Shown here piece by piece: positions 4,604 to 6,629 of a stretch of 6,629 nucleotides of DNA (positions within the stretch are counted from its first letter, which is position 1; every line of letters begins with the position of its first letter). The position numbers and the translations under genes are program-made. The stretch comes from Lachnospiraceae bacterium (GTDB lineage Bacteria; Bacillota_A; Clostridia; Lachnospirales; Lachnospiraceae). The DNA lies in the NCBI GenBank assembly GCA_017958245.1, contig JAGDDC010000246.1, positions 1 to 6,629 of the forward strand, written 5' to 3'. The notes below the pieces were generated by a model. It was not told the DNA's origin, made no database searches, and saw only the letters and a list, made by a program, of their open reading frames with translations.

Positions 4604-6028
4604 TCACAGTTCGTTCCCTGTCTCTTCAAGCGCGTCGATGAAGCACCTCACGGATGCGAGTTTCTCTGCCTTGTCGCTGCAGGAATCGAGCGAAGAGAGC
4701 ATATAGTTCATGACCTCCGTCCTGTTCTTGAAGAAGACGGGAAGCTGGCTCAAGGTAAATGCCATCTTTGCCCTGAAGAGCATCCTCGAGTTCTTCTTTG
4801 ACGAATCCTCAAGCTGCGCCTTCAAGACCTCAAACTGCTTCTCGTAAGTCTCCTCCGAAAGCGGCGTCCCGTCCGGCTCTTCGTCAAGCTCGACAAAGAG
4901 GCTCGTCGACATGAGCTTTCTGCACTCCTCAAGCACCTTCAGATAGGGAACTCCCTTTATGCTGTCAAAACCCGAGATATCGTCGAGAAGCGACTCATAC
5001 TTCTGCATCATCTCGATATAGTACTCGAGCTTGCCTTCCATGTTCTCAAACACGTACTTGACCTTGTCGGACATCTCGGGCTCGGAATCCATCGCGTAGA
5101 AAGCCATCGCCTCGTCAAATACGGATTTGCGTGCAAAAAACTCAGCCTTCGAACTCTCGTCCGCACACTGCATGGTGTGGCACAGCACGAGGAGTTCATT
5201 TGCGATCTCCTCAAACCTCCTGAGCGCCTCGACCGAGTTGATCGACTTGCGGACCACGCCCTTCAGCCTGTCAGCGAGCAGCCCCGCCTCGTCCTTTGTG
5301 AGGTCCGAGAAGCCCTTGCTCTCGACGTCTTTGTAGAACCTGTACAGAGTCTCGAGCCTCTCGTCCGTGTCGCTGAAATCAAAGAGCCCCGCGGCAGACC
5401 TGATGAAGTAGAGCATCTTGTCGAAGGAGTCCCTCGGCGCTCCGATATAGGCTGCCAGAGCCTCGTGACATATATCAAAGAACTTGTTTTTCGTCATCCT
5501 CACGGGGAGCATGCGCACCATCAGCTTGACGTTCTCGTTGATCTCGAAGTTGTCGTTGCCGCCGAACATCTCGGTGAGCAGCTTTCTGGCCGTCTCCTCG
5601 TTGTCTATGTCCTTTATGTCGCCCTCGAAGGACGGAAGTATCCTGTCGAGGCAGTATTCATACAGCGCAAATGTGTCCGCATACGAGAGGATCGCCTTCG
5701 TGAGGAAAATGATGTCCTTCCTAAACAGCTTGATCTCTTTCCCGAGCTTCTCGGAGATCTGCCCCGCAAAAACCGCGTTTATATAGCCCACGAGCTGTCT
5801 GTTCAGATCGTCGAGCCCCGAAAGCCTGCCCTTCATGGATGGGTTCGCACCGTCATCCTCCGTCTTTTCGTTTTCCTTCTCGCTGTGCGAATAGTAGTTC
5901 ATGGCCATCTCAATGCCCGCAAGCGAAAAATACACCGACGAGAGGCCTACCTTCAGCTCGATAAAGTTCTCGTTTATCTCCCTTCCGGCCTTTATATCCT
6001 GTTCGATCTGTCTCAAGGTTTTTCCCAT
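4604..6028 (-). CDS. Unrecognised helical cytoplasmic protein, 474 residues
   Basis: I do not recognise this protein. The sequence is acidic and appears almost wholly alpha-helical, with no signal peptide, membrane segment, cysteine cluster or nucleotide-binding motif. An N-terminal helical part (1-47) is followed by a polar, disordered-looking acidic linker (about 48-66). A long series of amphipathic helices then runs to the end, with conserved-looking blocks such as LRKDIIFLTKAILSY-like residues around 100-117 and the FEEIANELLVLCHTM region near 275. This pattern fits a helical-repeat scaffold or interaction protein more than an enzyme, but that is inference. ATG 6028 is preceded by GGAG seven bases upstream. 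The gene lies 27 bases after the zinc-ribbon membrane protein and 28 bases before the 109-residue gene, so it is almost certainly co-transcribed with both. It shows no truncation or frameshift. Confidence 0.85.
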   Translation of the reverse strand: MGKTLRQIEQDIKAGREINENFIELKVGLSSVYFSLAGIEMAMNYYSHSEKENEKTEDDGANPSMKGRLSGLDDLNRQLVGYINAVFAGQISEKLGKEIKLFRKDIIFLTKAILSYADTFALYEYCLDRILPSFEGDIKDIDNEETARKLLTEMFGGNDNFEINENVKLMVRMLPVRMTKNKFFDICHEALAAYIGAPRDSFDKMLYFIRSAAGLFDFSDTDERLETLYRFYKDVESKGFSDLTKDEAGLLADRLKGVVRKSINSVEALRRFEEIANELLVLCHTMQCADESSKAEFFARKSVFDEAMAFYAMDSEPEMSDKVKYVFENMEGKLEYYIEMMQKYESLLDDISGFDSIKGVPYLKVLEECRKLMSTSLFVELDEEPDGTPLSEETYEKQFEVLKAQLEDSSKKNSRMLFRAKMAFTLSQLPVFFKNRTEVMNYMLSSLDSCSDKAEKLASVRCFIDALEETGNEL

Positions 6029-6055
6029 GACTCTTCTCCAATCCTTTTCCGAGTT

Positions 6056-6629
6056 CTAATCGTTGTCTGTGGGCACACGCCCCGCCCCCGTCACGTGGGT
6101 GTGGGTGTAGAGGTGATCCGAGCAGTACTCGTAGTTGCCCTCACACTTTGAGCAGAACCTGAATTCGAGGTTTGGATCGTCGAGCTCAGTCCGCCCGCAG
6201 ATCGCGCATTTGTGTCTCGTGATCTTCTTGTTCCTGTCAAAGTTCACTATGTTGTCGCCGCCCCTCTGCGAGGCTCCGCCGTAATACTCCTTCTTGAAGG
6301 TGTTCCTCCTGTGGATCTCACCGGGCGAGATCCTCTTGAAATTCCTCGTGGCGAGGAACATGATCAGATAGTTTGCCATCGAAACGACCACTGCGATGAG
6401 CACGCAGACACCGAGCATCGGCAGAGTCTGGAACGCCCTGATTATGTCGTATGCGAGCAGTGCGACGTAAAAGATCGCCAGATACTTCGCCTTGATCGGT
6501 ATAAAGAACATGAACAAAAACCGCGTCTCGGCAAACATCGTGGAAAACGCGAGGAACAGTGACATGTTCAGGTACGAGAGCGAAATCGGATAGCTTATGC
6601 CGTAGATCAGGTAGATGATGACTACCGCG
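6056..6629 (-). CDS. C-terminal part of a multi-pass membrane protein with a zinc-ribbon tail
   Basis: The gene runs off the right edge; 190 residues are visible (the frame stays open to 6628). The visible part has about four hydrophobic segments: AVVIIYLIYGISYPI at the edge, then LNMSLFLAFSTMF through FMFFIPIKAKYLAIFY, a segment up to AYDIIRAF, and MLGVCVLIAVVVSMANYLIMFLA. A hydrophilic tail then follows. Near the end it has a zinc-binding pattern CxxC-x14-CxxC-x6-CxxH (visible residues 141-172), followed by an HTH tripeptide. The FIPIKAKYLA stretch after a packed helix pair recalls rhomboid-like membrane proteins, but the catalytic Ser and His regions would lie outside the window or be absent, so protease activity cannot be claimed. 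An in-frame ATG at 6565 lies within a membrane helix and is unlikely to be the true start. Confidence 0.8.
   Translation of the reverse strand, partial: AVVIIYLIYGISYPISLSYLNMSLFLAFSTMFAETRFLFMFFIPIKAKYLAIFYVALLAYDIIRAFQTLPMLGVCVLIAVVVSMANYLIMFLATRNFKRISPGEIHRRNTFKKEYYGGASQRGGDNIVNFDRNKKITRHKCAICGRTELDDPNLEFRFCSKCEGNYEYCSDHLYTHTHVTGAGRVPTDND

Noticed and set aside
5177..6151. A 324-codon open frame on the plus strand
   Set aside because: It is antisense to the 474-residue gene and runs into the zinc-ribbon gene. Its composition is what GC-biased third positions of the sense gene produce, and it has no recognisable domain. No plus-strand promoter or terminator supports it.
6563..6565. ATG 6565 as the start of the membrane protein
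   Set aside because: The frame is open upstream to the window edge with strongly hydrophobic codons, and no ribosome binding site precedes this ATG.

Overview
The window looks like a piece of chromosome from a clostridial Firmicute, most likely of the Lachnospiraceae type. This rests on strong AGGAGG-like ribosome binding sites, the rpmB - Asp23-family - fakA order, a DUF2953 protein directly coupled to a GerW/YtfJ sporulation-family protein, and moderate GC content with many C/G-ending codons. The genus is an inference. All eight full or partial genes supported here are on the minus strand, so transcription runs from high to low coordinates.

Right part (6629 to 2763): a tightly packed gene string, probably one operon. 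In transcription order it holds the C-terminal part of a multi-pass membrane protein with a cytoplasmic-looking zinc-ribbon tail, an unrecognised 474-residue helical protein, an unrecognised 109-residue protein, a DUF2953 membrane-anchored protein with a long charged insert, and a GerW/YtfJ-family protein. The last three overlap or nearly overlap, which suggests translational coupling. A candidate internal promoter lies in the AT-rich 3' end of the DUF2953 gene and could drive the GerW-family gene separately.

Middle (2762 to 2350): a 139-base gap with a well-formed extended -10 promoter, a small leader hairpin, then rpmB (ribosomal protein L28), which appears to start at TTG. A branched terminator follows rpmB. 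A candidate promoter for the next genes is embedded in the 3' arm and T-run of that terminator.

Left part (2316 to 1): an Asp23/Gls24-family (YloU-like) gene and fakA (YloV-like fatty acid kinase), 27 bases apart. These form a two-gene unit that ends in a tandem 18-base repeat and a clean intrinsic terminator. A further promoter and ribosome binding site then start a gene of which only seven codons are visible.

Functionally the window joins translation (L28), membrane-lipid precursor activation (FakA with Asp23), and a membrane/sporulation-associated cluster (DUF2953, GerW and unknowns). I see no mobile element, CRISPR array, tRNA, rRNA, toxin or defence system. The least understood material is the pair of unrecognised proteins upstream of DUF2953-GerW, together with the zinc-ribbon membrane protein.
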